From Opitutales bacterium (GTDB lineage: Bacteria; Verrucomicrobiota; Verrucomicrobiia; Opitutales; JAFGAQ01), in the NCBI GenBank assembly GCA_022361075.1, contig JAKSBQ010000379.1, positions 1 to 43,788 on the forward strand: 43,788 nt of DNA, given 5' to 3'. How positions within the stretch are numbered: the stretch's first letter is position 1; the number at the start of each line of letters is the position of its first letter. Below the pieces are notes generated by a model. The model saw only the letters and a list, made by a program, of their open reading frames with translations, was not told where the DNA came from and searched no databases. Made by a program: the position numbers and the translations under genes. This document shows, piece after piece, positions 1 through 7,750 of the stretch.

Positions 1-560
1 ACGGAATCTCCAGGTTCGAGCAGCATACGTTCGGCAAGATAAGAGCCTACAAGAATGCCTCTGGGATCTCTTTGAAAGTCCAGCAGACTTCCGAAAACGA
101 TTTGTTCCTCCAAATCGGAAACCAGGAGGTGTGTGTCTTTTTCGATACCGTAGAGCTGTGCCGGTTCTTCCTTGAAATTATTTGAGATTTCCAAGCCCCC
201 CCGAAGCACTTTTGATGCTGCAAGAACATTCGAAAACTGGCCAATTGCTTCAATCACCTTGTCTGCGTGTTCAACACCCGGACGATATTTTCGCCCACGA
301 GCCTTTCCGAATTGGAAGGATTGTCCCGTTTCTTCTTGTTTAATCGAAATACTGGTTAGAGATTCTTGAAATTTATCCTGAATCCTTACTGCACCGTTCG
401 CTCCCAAGATTGTTTTTACAAAAAGCTGTTCGAATCCGGAGGTGTTTGCCTGTGCGACGATAAAGAGTCCAACACCAAGGACGATCCCGGCCAAACTCAT
501 GACCATCGACCTTTTTTTGGAGATTAGAAACCTTACCCCTATTTTGAAATTTGGTGACAT
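1..560 (-). CDS. LolC/MacB-type ABC transporter permease, partial (C-terminus off the window)
   Basis: Reading the minus strand from the ATG at 560 gives an open frame of 186 codons that runs off the left edge. Residues 1-20 are basic and polar, followed by one membrane segment (SLAGIVLGVGLFIVAQ), and the rest is a periplasmic domain. The stretch GILVGSYLAERMLLEPGDSV near the edge matches the loop found in LolC/LolE and MacB permeases (typically GI-x-G-x-LAERL-x-L-x-x-GD). It lies 28 bp after the adaptor gene and downstream of a TolC-type gene, so it is probably the inner-membrane permease of a tripartite export or lipoprotein-trafficking system. The ATPase subunit is not in the window and may lie further left. 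No strong ribosome-binding site is visible. Family assignment is good; the substrate is unknown. Confidence 0.8.
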   Translation of the reverse strand, partial: MSPNFKIGVRFLISKKRSMVMSLAGIVLGVGLFIVAQANTSGFEQLFVKTILGANGAVRIQDKFQESLTSISIKQEETGQSFQFGKARGRKYRPGVEHADKVIEAIGQFSNVLAASKVLRGGLEISNNFKEEPAQLYGIEKDTHLLVSDLEEQIVFGSLLDFQRDPRGILVGSYLAERMLLEPGDS

Positions 561-588
561 TGCCTAATGATTTGGAATAGGGAAACCC

Positions 589-1764
589 TTATTCAAAGGT
601 GTATCTCACAAGCTCGCCATCTCGATAGCGTGTCAGTTCCTCAGTCACAACGATGTCTCCTTCTCGTATTCCCTCTAAGATTTCAACCCTTAGCAAATCT
701 TTGAATCCAGGGACAACTTTCACATATTTAATTCGGGAACCTTCAATTCTCAGAACATTATTTCCAATCAAAGCTTGGCTTGGGATCAGCACTGAGCCTT
801 CACGCTCATCCACAATGATACTCACTTCTCCTGTCAGTCCTGGAGTTAGGTTGTCGTTATCCGTATCCACGCTGAGGTAGATTTCGTAGCGCTGCGTAAT
901 TGGGTTGGCTGTAGGAAGAACCTGAGTGACGGTCGCTTGAAATACATCATTTGGATAAGCCAGAAACCGAACAAGAGCAGAAAGCCCCACCTCGACTTTA
1001 TCGTAGTCTTCTTCACTGATTTCTGCGACGACGAGGCGGCGTGAATCGATGATGTCGAAGACGATACTACTCTGACTCACGAGATCTCCCTCTCTTTTGT
1101 AGACGTTGGTCACAGTTCCATCTACAGGGCTGCGAATGGTCATCTTTTCGATGTCGAGGTGAAGTCTTTTGATCGCGTTTTCTTTCTGCGCGATCGCAAG
1201 TTTTTCGTTAAGGTCCTGACGTTCGATGTTTTCCCTGAGTTGTTTCAGATTTCTCAGGAAGAGCTCCAGATCTCGTTGAGGTCTGACTCCTCGCTCCACA
1301 TCCCGTTCTAAATCTTCTTTGTCCTCTAACGTTTTCTGCAAGGTGTACTCGGACTGTCTTGTTATTTTAAGGTTGTCCTCAAAATTTTGTTTGTCGATCA
1401 GTAGACGTTCGAGGTCAATTTGTCGTTCCTGGGTATCTAGCTTCATTAGAACCTGACCTTTTTTGATCTTATCACCAATCTCGATCGAACAGTCGGTAAC
1501 GGTTCCGCTTCTTTCGCTTCTTAGTTGCAACAGGTGGTATTCTCTCACCTCTACCGTCCCCAATACAATATCCTGGGCGGTATCCCGTTCAGCGCGGCTT
1601 ACAAAAGCTTCTGGAACCGACATCCAGAAGAATGAAAATCCTGCTACTGCGAGGACGACAACCAAGATAATCCATCTCCAAAACTTGAATGATGTTATCA
1701 TGGATTTTGCCCGATTAAGCGCTGTTTGATTTTTAACGTTACTAAAAGAATTCTTCGTGTTCAT
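589..1764 (-). CDS. MacA/HlyD-family periplasmic adaptor (membrane fusion protein)
   Basis: This adaptor protein would link an inner-membrane transporter to a TolC-type channel. After about 30 residues it has one membrane anchor (FWRWIILVVVLAVAGFSFFW). A first half-lipoyl segment follows (SGTVTDCSIEIGDKIKKGQV), then a long charged coiled-coil hairpin, then the second half-lipoyl segment (MTIRSPVDGTVTNVYKREGD), then beta-barrel and membrane-proximal domains ending near GDIVVTEELTRYRDGELV. This is the order seen in MacA-type adaptors. The frame can be extended to a TTG at 1779, but that codon lies inside the terminator hairpin, so I chose the ATG at 1764. A second ATG at 1701, just before the anchor, is also possible. 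It lies between the TolC-type gene and a LolC/MacB-type permease, fitting a MacAB-TolC-like pump. Confidence 0.88.
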   Translation of the reverse strand: MNTKNSFSNVKNQTALNRAKSMITSFKFWRWIILVVVLAVAGFSFFWMSVPEAFVSRAERDTAQDIVLGTVEVREYHLLQLRSERSGTVTDCSIEIGDKIKKGQVLMKLDTQERQIDLERLLIDKQNFEDNLKITRQSEYTLQKTLEDKEDLERDVERGVRPQRDLELFLRNLKQLRENIERQDLNEKLAIAQKENAIKRLHLDIEKMTIRSPVDGTVTNVYKREGDLVSQSSIVFDIIDSRRLVVAEISEEDYDKVEVGLSALVRFLAYPNDVFQATVTQVLPTANPITQRYEIYLSVDTDNDNLTPGLTGEVSIIVDEREGSVLIPSQALIGNNVLRIEGSRIKYVKVVPGFKDLLRVEILEGIREGDIVVTEELTRYRDGELVRYTFE

Positions 1765-1768
1765 TTGA

Positions 1769-1803
1769 AAAAATAACAACCGACCTGTTACCAGTCGGTT
1801 GTT
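1769..1803 (-). terminator. Intrinsic terminator or attenuator between the TolC-type and adaptor genes
   Basis: On the minus strand the sequence forms a stem of eight or nine pairs (CAACCGAC with GTCGGTTG) around a 9-nt loop, followed at once by TTATTTTTT. The T-run ends only a few bases before the adaptor ATG at 1764. Transcription from the TolC-type gene would therefore be terminated or attenuated just before the adaptor gene, although the genes look functionally linked. Confidence 0.7.
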
Positions 1804-1829
1804 TCCAAAATAAAAATTGTGGTGACTAC

Positions 1830-3278
1830 TTAGTTAGTGCCTCTGACATTTGAAAGATCTTTTTCCTCAGGTGAAGGAAGCAAGTCAAGTGCTGGATCTT
1901 GACCCATGGTTTTGAGGAAGTCTGAAATGGTCAAAACATAGTTTCTTCTGCTGGCATAAATCGCTCTCTCCTGGTAGAGACGGCCCAATTCTACGCTCAT
2001 AAAAGCAAGATCGGAAATGCGTCCCCTAGAATATTCTTCCTTTGATTTCTCGTAGCTTTGCAGTGCGAGTTGATACTCGGATTCAGCGACTTCAAGCCTG
2101 GAGTATTGCATGAGAAGATTTTCAATCATGCGATCCATATCCACATCTTTTCTTTTAAGCTGATACATATACTCAGCCATAGCTACTGACTTACTGTTAA
2201 GCGCTTTTAAAACTCTTTTTGAATTTGCTCCTCCACTGTAAATATTCCATCCGACACCTAGCCCAGCGCTGGCTTCCCATACTCTCTGGTTTCCTTGCGT
2301 GGGTTCGATATCGAGACTGAGTCTTCCGGACAGCCCCACGCTTGGTTTCATCCATGCCTTGGTTGCCACGATATTATCTTCGAGTTTGTCCAATCTGATC
2401 TGGGCTTTTTTGATTTCAGGGAGGTTTTGATACTTTTGACTTTTGCTCTGTCTTACGAGAGCGATGAGTTGATCATTTACGTTTGGAATCGAAGGTATGC
2501 TGGTAGGTATCTGATCCAGAGTTAGTGCATTGATTCCAACTTTCTCATTAAAATCATCGATTGTTCTTTGAAGATTTCTTTTTTGCTCTTCCAAGGAAAG
2601 TGCTCTGAGTTTCCTTGAGTTCATTGAGCGTTGGAAGTTTTCATTGGAGAATTTACCTTGTTCGTGACGAAGTGTATCTTGATCAATATTTGCCTGATTC
2701 ACCTCAATCTCCAGCTCAATGGTCTTAAGAGAAAATTTTTGGATAATCAGTTCAAGAAAATGATGCCGCAAATCATTTGCAATATTAGCGACTCTGTTCT
2801 GGTGGTCTATTAAGAAGATTTCGTAGTCCCTATCCGTATTTCGCTGAGCTGCTTGTTTCGCACCCCAATTGAATAGTGTGTAACCTGTGCTCAAGCTCAA
2901 ATCACTAATACCAGCTTGAATACCCTGAGACTCCTTTCGGGTGATGTTATTTCCGTTTTCGTCTTTTAGAGGATTCCCTTCCGCGTCTGTCTCGGTAATC
3001 GTTTCTTCGAAGCTAGACCAGTAGGCTCCAGCTCCAGTGCTAAGGTTTAGATTTGGGCGTCGACTGGCGTGCGAGATCTCTTTTTGCAACTGTGCGTCGA
3101 GCAGATAGATATCTAACTTTTTGTATTCGAGGCCATTTTCGCTTGCCGCCCTAATGACGTTTTTGAATTCTGGATAAAGCCCTGAAGGGGTGTAGTCTTT
3201 TAGGGCAGATTGCAGGTTGCCTCCTAATAGTAGAAGGATACCGATTAGGGTAGTGCGAGCGATAGTGATAGTTTTCAT
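1830..3278 (-). CDS. TolC-family outer-membrane efflux protein
   Basis: Predicted outer-membrane channel of about 482 aa from the chosen start, close to the usual TolC size of 420-500 aa. The ATG at 3278 gives a clean signal peptide (MKTITIARTTLIGILLLLGG then NLQSA). The longer open frame reaching 3404 adds a basic stretch unlike an export signal. The body is rich in alternating charged and hydrophobic heptads with two similar halves, as expected for OEP repeats. A YTLFNWGAKQAAQRNTDRDY segment in the first half and a WNIYSGGANSKRVLKALNSK segment in the second are the typical strand-to-helix transitions. It is the first gene of the adaptor/permease set but is separated from the adaptor by a terminator-like hairpin. 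The substrate is unknown. Confidence 0.88.
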   Translation of the reverse strand: MKTITIARTTLIGILLLLGGNLQSALKDYTPSGLYPEFKNVIRAASENGLEYKKLDIYLLDAQLQKEISHASRRPNLNLSTGAGAYWSSFEETITETDAEGNPLKDENGNNITRKESQGIQAGISDLSLSTGYTLFNWGAKQAAQRNTDRDYEIFLIDHQNRVANIANDLRHHFLELIIQKFSLKTIELEIEVNQANIDQDTLRHEQGKFSNENFQRSMNSRKLRALSLEEQKRNLQRTIDDFNEKVGINALTLDQIPTSIPSIPNVNDQLIALVRQSKSQKYQNLPEIKKAQIRLDKLEDNIVATKAWMKPSVGLSGRLSLDIEPTQGNQRVWEASAGLGVGWNIYSGGANSKRVLKALNSKSVAMAEYMYQLKRKDVDMDRMIENLLMQYSRLEVAESEYQLALQSYEKSKEEYSRGRISDLAFMSVELGRLYQERAIYASRRNYVLTISDFLKTMGQDPALDLLPSPEEKDLSNVRGTN

Positions 3279-3527
3279 GGCCTGAATTTGAGCAAGGGAC
3301 ATTGGTAATCTCAATCGTTGGACGAATAAGTGACGGCGGAGGTTCAAAAACCTGTTATCTCCGAATTTTTTCCGGGTTTTAGGATGTATTTGAACTCCAA
3401 GCACGTGGCAGTGTTTAACTTACCGATGTACCGACTGTCAAGCGTTTGGACTGGCGAGGGCAAGGATTAATCTTAAATAACGAGAATTCGAGCGGAATAC
3501 TAGTCTTAGATCGGTTTGACCGTAATC

Positions 3528-3770
3528 TTACGGACCATACTGACAATTAAGCTCGATTTGTTCACCGCATGTGCAGGTGACCAGGATTTTTGTGATTCGC
3601 CCATCCTGTGTGATGCATTCAACCTTGGGCCCTCCATCCTCAGAGCTGATTTCTTTTCGATTGACGTCTTGTTGAGGGAGTCCGGTGTTAGAAACCGACA
3701 TCCTTTTGACACTCTGAAGCTGTTGAGCGACGTCATCCACCTTCTTTTTGCCCTTTAGATAGTTTTCCAT
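3528..3770 (-). CDS. Small conserved-looking protein with a C-terminal CxCG motif, end of flagellar operon
   Basis: An 80-aa protein starting 23 bp after the motB stop on the same strand, so probably the last gene of the flagellar operon. I do not recognise a named family. The N-terminal 25 residues are charged and likely helical, the middle is polar, and the C-terminus reads ITKILVTCTCGEQIELNCQY, with three cysteines and alternating beta-strand hydrophobicity. This resembles one half of a zinc ribbon, so metal binding or dimerisation through the cysteines is possible but not shown. A plus-strand open frame of the same length overlaps it. I prefer the minus strand because of the operon position and the protein-like cysteine motif. 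Confidence 0.6.
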   Translation of the reverse strand: MENYLKGKKKVDDVAQQLQSVKRMSVSNTGLPQQDVNRKEISSEDGGPKVECITQDGRITKILVTCTCGEQIELNCQYGP

Positions 3771-3793
3771 GAGTTCTAAAATGTTGGTGTATT

Positions 3794-4537
3794 TTACTCC
3801 GGTTCGAGACTAATTACAATACGTTGTTGAGCTGGATCATCCAATGGAGTGTCTGGTAATGGGCGAGTGTTGGCAAATGCGGTTACTCTCGAAAGTTTTT
3901 CGGGGTCTAGTGCGTAATAAACAAGCGCGCGTCTGACTGCGTTTGCTTGTTCGGTGCTAAGTTCCCAAGCCCCATATTCCTCGGTTCCCTCGTAGAGTGG
4001 CATGGTATGGGCCTCAATTCTAATTTTAAGGTCATAACGATCGATCAACCATGCGATATTTCTCATTACCAGGTTTCCCCAAGTAGTAAACTCGGATGAG
4101 TTTTCTTCAAACATCGGTTTTTGAGTCCTGTTAAAAACCGTGAGCATGAGCCCGTCGGAAGTGGTATTAACGGAGTAGGGTGATTCTTCGTCTTGGGCAT
4201 CGATGTTCAAGTGCTTTATGAATTGTTGCGCTAGCTGTTCCACGAAGTCTCGCTTTTCGCCAGAGGAGTTTCCGTCGTCCCCTGCTGCTCCGATCCCGCT
4301 ACTGCCGCCTAGGTCGATAGGTGTGTCGCTCTTTTTTTCCCGATCACCCATCGCAATGTAGGGATTATTAAAAAAGTGAGCGGTTTGAGCCAACATTTCA
4401 TCGTCCTGAGAAAGAATCCACATCACCATGAATAAAGCCATCATGGAGCAAAAAAAGTCAGCAGCAGCAACTTTCCAAGCACCCCCATGGTGTTCGGATT
4501 GAGTCTTTTCAATATCCGCTTCTTGATCTTTTTTCAC
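3794..4537 (-). CDS. motB: Flagellar stator protein MotB
   Basis: MotB anchors the proton-driven (or sodium-driven) stator to peptidoglycan. Residues 18-43 form the single transmembrane helix, with the ion-binding aspartate expected at D27 in AAADFFCSMMALFMVMWILS. A flexible, glycine/serine-rich linker follows. The last 110 residues form an OmpA/MotB peptidoglycan-binding domain (IRIEAHTMPLYEG, WELSTEQANAVRRALV, RIVISLEPE). The usual GHTD of this domain reads AHTM here, a modest divergence. At 247 aa it is slightly short for the family. The start is a GTG 19 bp after the motA stop; no ATG is available in that gap. It follows motA, the normal arrangement. Confidence 0.93.
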   Translation of the reverse strand: MKKDQEADIEKTQSEHHGGAWKVAAADFFCSMMALFMVMWILSQDDEMLAQTAHFFNNPYIAMGDREKKSDTPIDLGGSSGIGAAGDDGNSSGEKRDFVEQLAQQFIKHLNIDAQDEESPYSVNTTSDGLMLTVFNRTQKPMFEENSSEFTTWGNLVMRNIAWLIDRYDLKIRIEAHTMPLYEGTEEYGAWELSTEQANAVRRALVYYALDPEKLSRVTAFANTRPLPDTPLDDPAQQRIVISLEPE

Positions 4538-4556
4538 TTATAAAATGATTTTCGGA

Positions 4557-5417
4557 CTACTTCGAAGTCAGTTCCTTAAGCATAGTTTCTAACTCAGTTG
4601 CAGAAGGTTTCGCATCACTGGGAAGAGCTCTCCGAGCGACTTCGATCGCCATTGCTGGTGCCAGACCTTTAGCGAAACCGCTTAGTGCTTCTGCCAAAAT
4701 TTTGTAGTAGGTCAGTTCCTTCTCGTGAACCATGTGGAGTCTCGCAGCTGTTGGCCCGGCGAATCCATAGGCTAACCATACACCAAGGAAGGATCCCGTG
4801 AGTGCCGCCGACACTTTGTGACCAACGGCGCCTGCTCCCTGGTCGATCACCCCCATAGTGATGATGATCCCCAGAACCGCTGCGCAAATACCGATACCTG
4901 GAAGTGAATCTGCAGCGAGGTGCATGACGTGCACGGGACCTGCGCCTTCGTCATGTTTGTTTTTGATCTCACCATTCATGAGGGTGCCGATTTGCTCGGG
5001 TTTGATCTTTCCATCGATGAGAGGTCTTAAATTATTGATAAGAAATTCCAGGCGTTCCTCATTCTTCACGAACGATTGATACTTCGACATGATGGAACTT
5101 TGGTCGGGGTCCTCTACGTGCTCATCGAGAGCGATCAGACCGTTTCTTCGACCAAGCGTAAACATCTCGTAGAGCATTTTAAGAAGATCCAAGAACTCAT
5201 TTTTGGACGGACCGTCTCCTTTCAGCAGGCCCATGATACCTTTCATCGTCGCGATGAGTTGATCTAGGGGTGTACCAGCAACGACCAACCCCAGGGTTAC
5301 CCCGCAGATCACTATAATTTCTGAGACGTGAACCAACACCATTGGGCTACCACCCGCGACGGAAAAACCTCCGAGGGTTGACGCTAGTACGATTACAAAT
5401 CCGATTATTAAAAACAT
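4557..5417 (-). CDS. motA: Flagellar stator protein MotA
   Basis: MotA forms the ring around MotB and transmits torque to the rotor. The protein is 286 aa, typical for the family. Two N-terminal membrane helices (residues 1-20 and about 30-50) are followed by a large cytoplasmic loop containing the charged segment MLYEMFTLGRRNGLIALDEH, which corresponds to the rotor-interacting region. Two further helices contain LPGIGICAAVLGIIITM and LGVWLAYGFAGPTAARL; these hold the two conserved prolines that control stator conformation. ATG start, 9 bp after the sigma factor gene stop, so translation is probably coupled within the operon. Confidence 0.95.
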   Translation of the reverse strand: MFLIIGFVIVLASTLGGFSVAGGSPMVLVHVSEIIVICGVTLGLVVAGTPLDQLIATMKGIMGLLKGDGPSKNEFLDLLKMLYEMFTLGRRNGLIALDEHVEDPDQSSIMSKYQSFVKNEERLEFLINNLRPLIDGKIKPEQIGTLMNGEIKNKHDEGAGPVHVMHLAADSLPGIGICAAVLGIIITMGVIDQGAGAVGHKVSAALTGSFLGVWLAYGFAGPTAARLHMVHEKELTYYKILAEALSGFAKGLAPAMAIEVARRALPSDAKPSATELETMLKELTSK

Positions 5418-5426
5418 CTGCCCAGT

Positions 5427-6206
5427 TTATTGGCTCATTTTATCCACGTAGGAACGAAGGCTGTTGATCGCCTGCGCGTGGATTTGGCAAATACGTGATT
5501 CAGTCAAATTAAAAACTTCCGCGATTTCGGAGAGCCGCATGCCCTCAAAGTAATACATCGCGAGAACTTTCCGAGCGGAGTCTGGAAGAGTAGAAATGCG
5601 TTTTTTCAGCAATGAAATCATTTCCTTACTCTCTACTTTTTCCTGGATCGCTGCTTGAGATGAATCTGCGATGGCTTCTTTCAGAGGAGGACTGTCTTCA
5701 CTTGAATTGTCTGAGCTTTGATCCAGAGAAATAACCGATATTGGACTGACTTTCTTCATCAGTTTTCCGTATTCCTGGTTTGTCATCCCAAGCTCCTTGC
5801 GAATTTCATGCTCCTCGACAGGTCTTTTGAGTTTGAGCTCAAGTCTCGAAATCGTTTCTTGCAGCATTTTAGCCTGGGCGCGATTGCCTCTGGGCATCCA
5901 ATCTAACCTTCTCAATTCGTCGAGAATAGCTCCTCTTATTCGGATAAAAGCAAAACTTGAGAATGATCGATTGCGTTGAGGATCGTATTTTTGTACCGCA
6001 GAAATCAGTCCGGTGACTCCAACACTGTAAAGGTCATTGAAATCGATGTGATCGGGAAGTCGCATTTTGATTTTACCAACTATCGATTTCACCAAAGGTA
6101 AGTGGCGTGTGACTATCTCCTCGACGCTTTCGTGCCTTTTGGTGGTTTCACCGTAGGCACTTGCAGCCATATTTTTACTAGCGGGAGTTTGAGATGATTG
6201 AGTCAT
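5427..6206 (-). CDS. fliA: RNA polymerase sigma factor FliA (sigma-28/WhiG family)
   Basis: Sigma factor for late flagellar and chemotaxis promoters. Region 2 is clear (HIDFNDLYSVGVTGLISAVQ, then YDPQRNRSFSSFAFIRIRGA and ILDELRRLDWMPR), as is region 3 (LELKLKRPVEEHEIRKELGM). Region 4 is a helix-turn-helix (YYFEGMRLSEIAEVFNLTES then RICQIHAQAINSLR). The 259-aa length is normal for FliA. A polar extension of about 25 residues precedes region 2. It sits between the 91-aa membrane protein and motA. No FlgM anti-sigma factor is visible in the window. A sigma-28-like sequence upstream of the SprA-related gene (29224-29249) is a possible target. Confidence 0.95.
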   Translation of the reverse strand: MTQSSQTPASKNMAASAYGETTKRHESVEEIVTRHLPLVKSIVGKIKMRLPDHIDFNDLYSVGVTGLISAVQKYDPQRNRSFSSFAFIRIRGAILDELRRLDWMPRGNRAQAKMLQETISRLELKLKRPVEEHEIRKELGMTNQEYGKLMKKVSPISVISLDQSSDNSSEDSPPLKEAIADSSQAAIQEKVESKEMISLLKKRISTLPDSARKVLAMYYFEGMRLSEIAEVFNLTESRICQIHAQAINSLRSYVDKMSQ

Positions 6207-6231
6207 GCGTTAGGATCGTTTTCTTAAATTG

Positions 6232-6507
6232 TTAGGATTCTGTGGCTTCGCTTGTTAGTGACTGTAGAGATGGGTCGGTTTCGGTTTCTGGTTCGTCTTC
6301 AGGCACTTGGCGGTTACGTGCGACTTCATTTTTTAAATGGATACTATAATCAAACCATTTCTTAAATGCAAAAGCCATGACCACACATGCGATCGAAGCG
6401 TCCATCACGGCACTGGCAACGTCTTTGCTCTTCAACAGTACAGCAAGAAAAACAACGGCAAATCCAAATAGACCGCCAAGTTTAACAAAATCACTTTGAG
6501 AACTCAT
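6232..6507 (-). CDS. Small two-helix membrane protein between flhF and fliA
   Basis: A 91-aa protein I cannot assign to a named family. Two hydrophobic helices are visible: residues 10-25 (LGGLFGFAVVFLAVLL) and about 31-48 (ASAVMDASIACVVMAFAF). They are followed by a basic-amphipathic stretch (KKWFDYSIHLKNEVARN) and an acidic tail rich in Asp/Glu. It starts with ATG and lies 26 bp upstream of fliA, in the slot where flhG (a MinD-like ATPase) is usually found. It could be a membrane factor of the flagellar export or placement machinery, but this rests on position only. Confidence 0.75.
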   Translation of the reverse strand: MSSQSDFVKLGGLFGFAVVFLAVLLKSKDVASAVMDASIACVVMAFAFKKWFDYSIHLKNEVARNRQVPEDEPETETDPSLQSLTSEATES

Positions 6508-6595
6508 GGCTGCGCGAACGATGTAGATGCTTTAGGACAAATCAATTTTTTTACTTCTTCTTAGATAATCGATGAATTGTAAAAATCATTTAGCA

Positions 6596-7750
6596 TTAGT
6601 TTAGTAAAATTTTTGGAAAAGTTTTTGAAACGAGTAAAGGGAGGAACTCTTCTCGTGGTGGATTCGACGTTTCTTCACCGCTGTTCATGAAGACGAGAGG
6701 GTAGCTTCCAGCCAAAACGAATTTCCATATTTTGGCCCAATTTTCAAGTTCGTCCAAGTGAGTGAACACCTGATGGGTGGTTCCGAGGGATTTGGCTAAC
6801 TGGTATTGCTCACCGATGGTACGGGTGTCGTAAAGTGAATTGATGACCCATATCCTTGTTTGGATGTTCAGACTGTCCAGAATCGATTTGAAGTGACGGA
6901 TTTGCTCTGGTTGATTTTTTGAAATTCCCGGCAGATCCACATAAAGTTCGGTGTCTTTATCCAAGCTCAGCTCGTTGGGGTCTCTGGTGAGAGGCACACC
7001 AATAATTTCGCAGAAAAGCTGCAAGAGGTTGTCTGGGTTGGGATCGTCATCGTTGTCCAATTTGAGTATCTGGACTTTTTTGCCGTGAACAAACACACGA
7101 TTGGCGACGAATTTTTGCAGCGTGGTGGACTTTCCGACACCAGAAGTTCCCATGAAGGCGATGTAGCGGCTGGTTTCCTTTTTTTGAGCTGCGTTGAACT
7201 CATCTTTCAACATCGCGATGACTTCAGTCAGACCCTGTTTGAGTGAGTGTTGGCTGATTTGTTTCCACTCGGGCGAAGCTTTGAGTCTTTCGATGATTCC
7301 GTGGTCAAAGTCTGACTGCTTGAGCAATGTTTCGATGTTTAACGTGGATTCGCTTTCAGTCTTTTCAGTATCGTCGGTACCGGATGGATCAGACGTTTCT
7401 TGAGGCTCGGAAGGTTTTTGAACTTCTTCGACCTCAGGAAGCGCTTCTTCTGCAGAGACTTGAGGTTCCTCAGATTCTTTTTGTTCAAGTTGAAAAGGTT
7501 GTTTTCCGTCCGCTCCTACCGGCAGGCTTACGATGATTTCCAGCTTTGGACTGGCCCAGAGTTTGGTGACCCCTTTGGGCTTGTGTTGTTTCACTGACTG
7601 AACAGTCGCCCCAGTTCCGAATTTTTTCTGAATTAGGTTCACCGCCTCACTCGCAGAACCAACAACCAAGCGGAAGACTCGAGTCTTAGGCGCTTCGGGT
7701 GGAGTTGATGATGCCTGTTCTTGGCTGTCAGATTTAGCTTGCTCTTGCAT
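6596..7750 (-). CDS. flhF: Divergent FlhF-like SRP-family GTPase
   Basis: FlhF normally sets flagellar position and number. The layout fits: a short N-terminal motif (TRVFRLVVGSASEAVNLIQK), a long acidic linker, an N domain, then the G domain. The P-loop is present (GTSGVGKSTTLQKF, near residue 200). Other GTPase motifs have drifted. The usual DTYRIGA segment reads DNDDDPNPDN, DTAG reads DLPG, and TKLDE reads THLDE, so the guanine-recognition lysine is missing. The start is either ATG 7750, with a GGA-containing leader and overlapping flhA by 17 bp, or ATG 7771. Gene order after flhA supports the name; catalytic activity is doubtful. Confidence 0.82.
   Translation of the reverse strand: MQEQAKSDSQEQASSTPPEAPKTRVFRLVVGSASEAVNLIQKKFGTGATVQSVKQHKPKGVTKLWASPKLEIIVSLPVGADGKQPFQLEQKESEEPQVSAEEALPEVEEVQKPSEPQETSDPSGTDDTEKTESESTLNIETLLKQSDFDHGIIERLKASPEWKQISQHSLKQGLTEVIAMLKDEFNAAQKKETSRYIAFMGTSGVGKSTTLQKFVANRVFVHGKKVQILKLDNDDDPNPDNLLQLFCEIIGVPLTRDPNELSLDKDTELYVDLPGISKNQPEQIRHFKSILDSLNIQTRIWVINSLYDTRTIGEQYQLAKSLGTTHQVFTHLDELENWAKIWKFVLAGSYPLVFMNSGEETSNPPREEFLPLLVSKTFPKILLN

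Noticed and set aside
1765-1779. TTG start at 1779 for the adaptor gene
   Set aside because: The TTG lies inside the terminator stem; the ATG at 1764 gives a normal N-terminus.
3516-3758. Plus-strand open frame of 80 codons opposite the small protein after motB
   Set aside because: The minus-strand frame is in line with the flagellar operon and has a CxCG motif; the plus-strand product looks like an antisense shadow without operon context or a ribosome-binding site.
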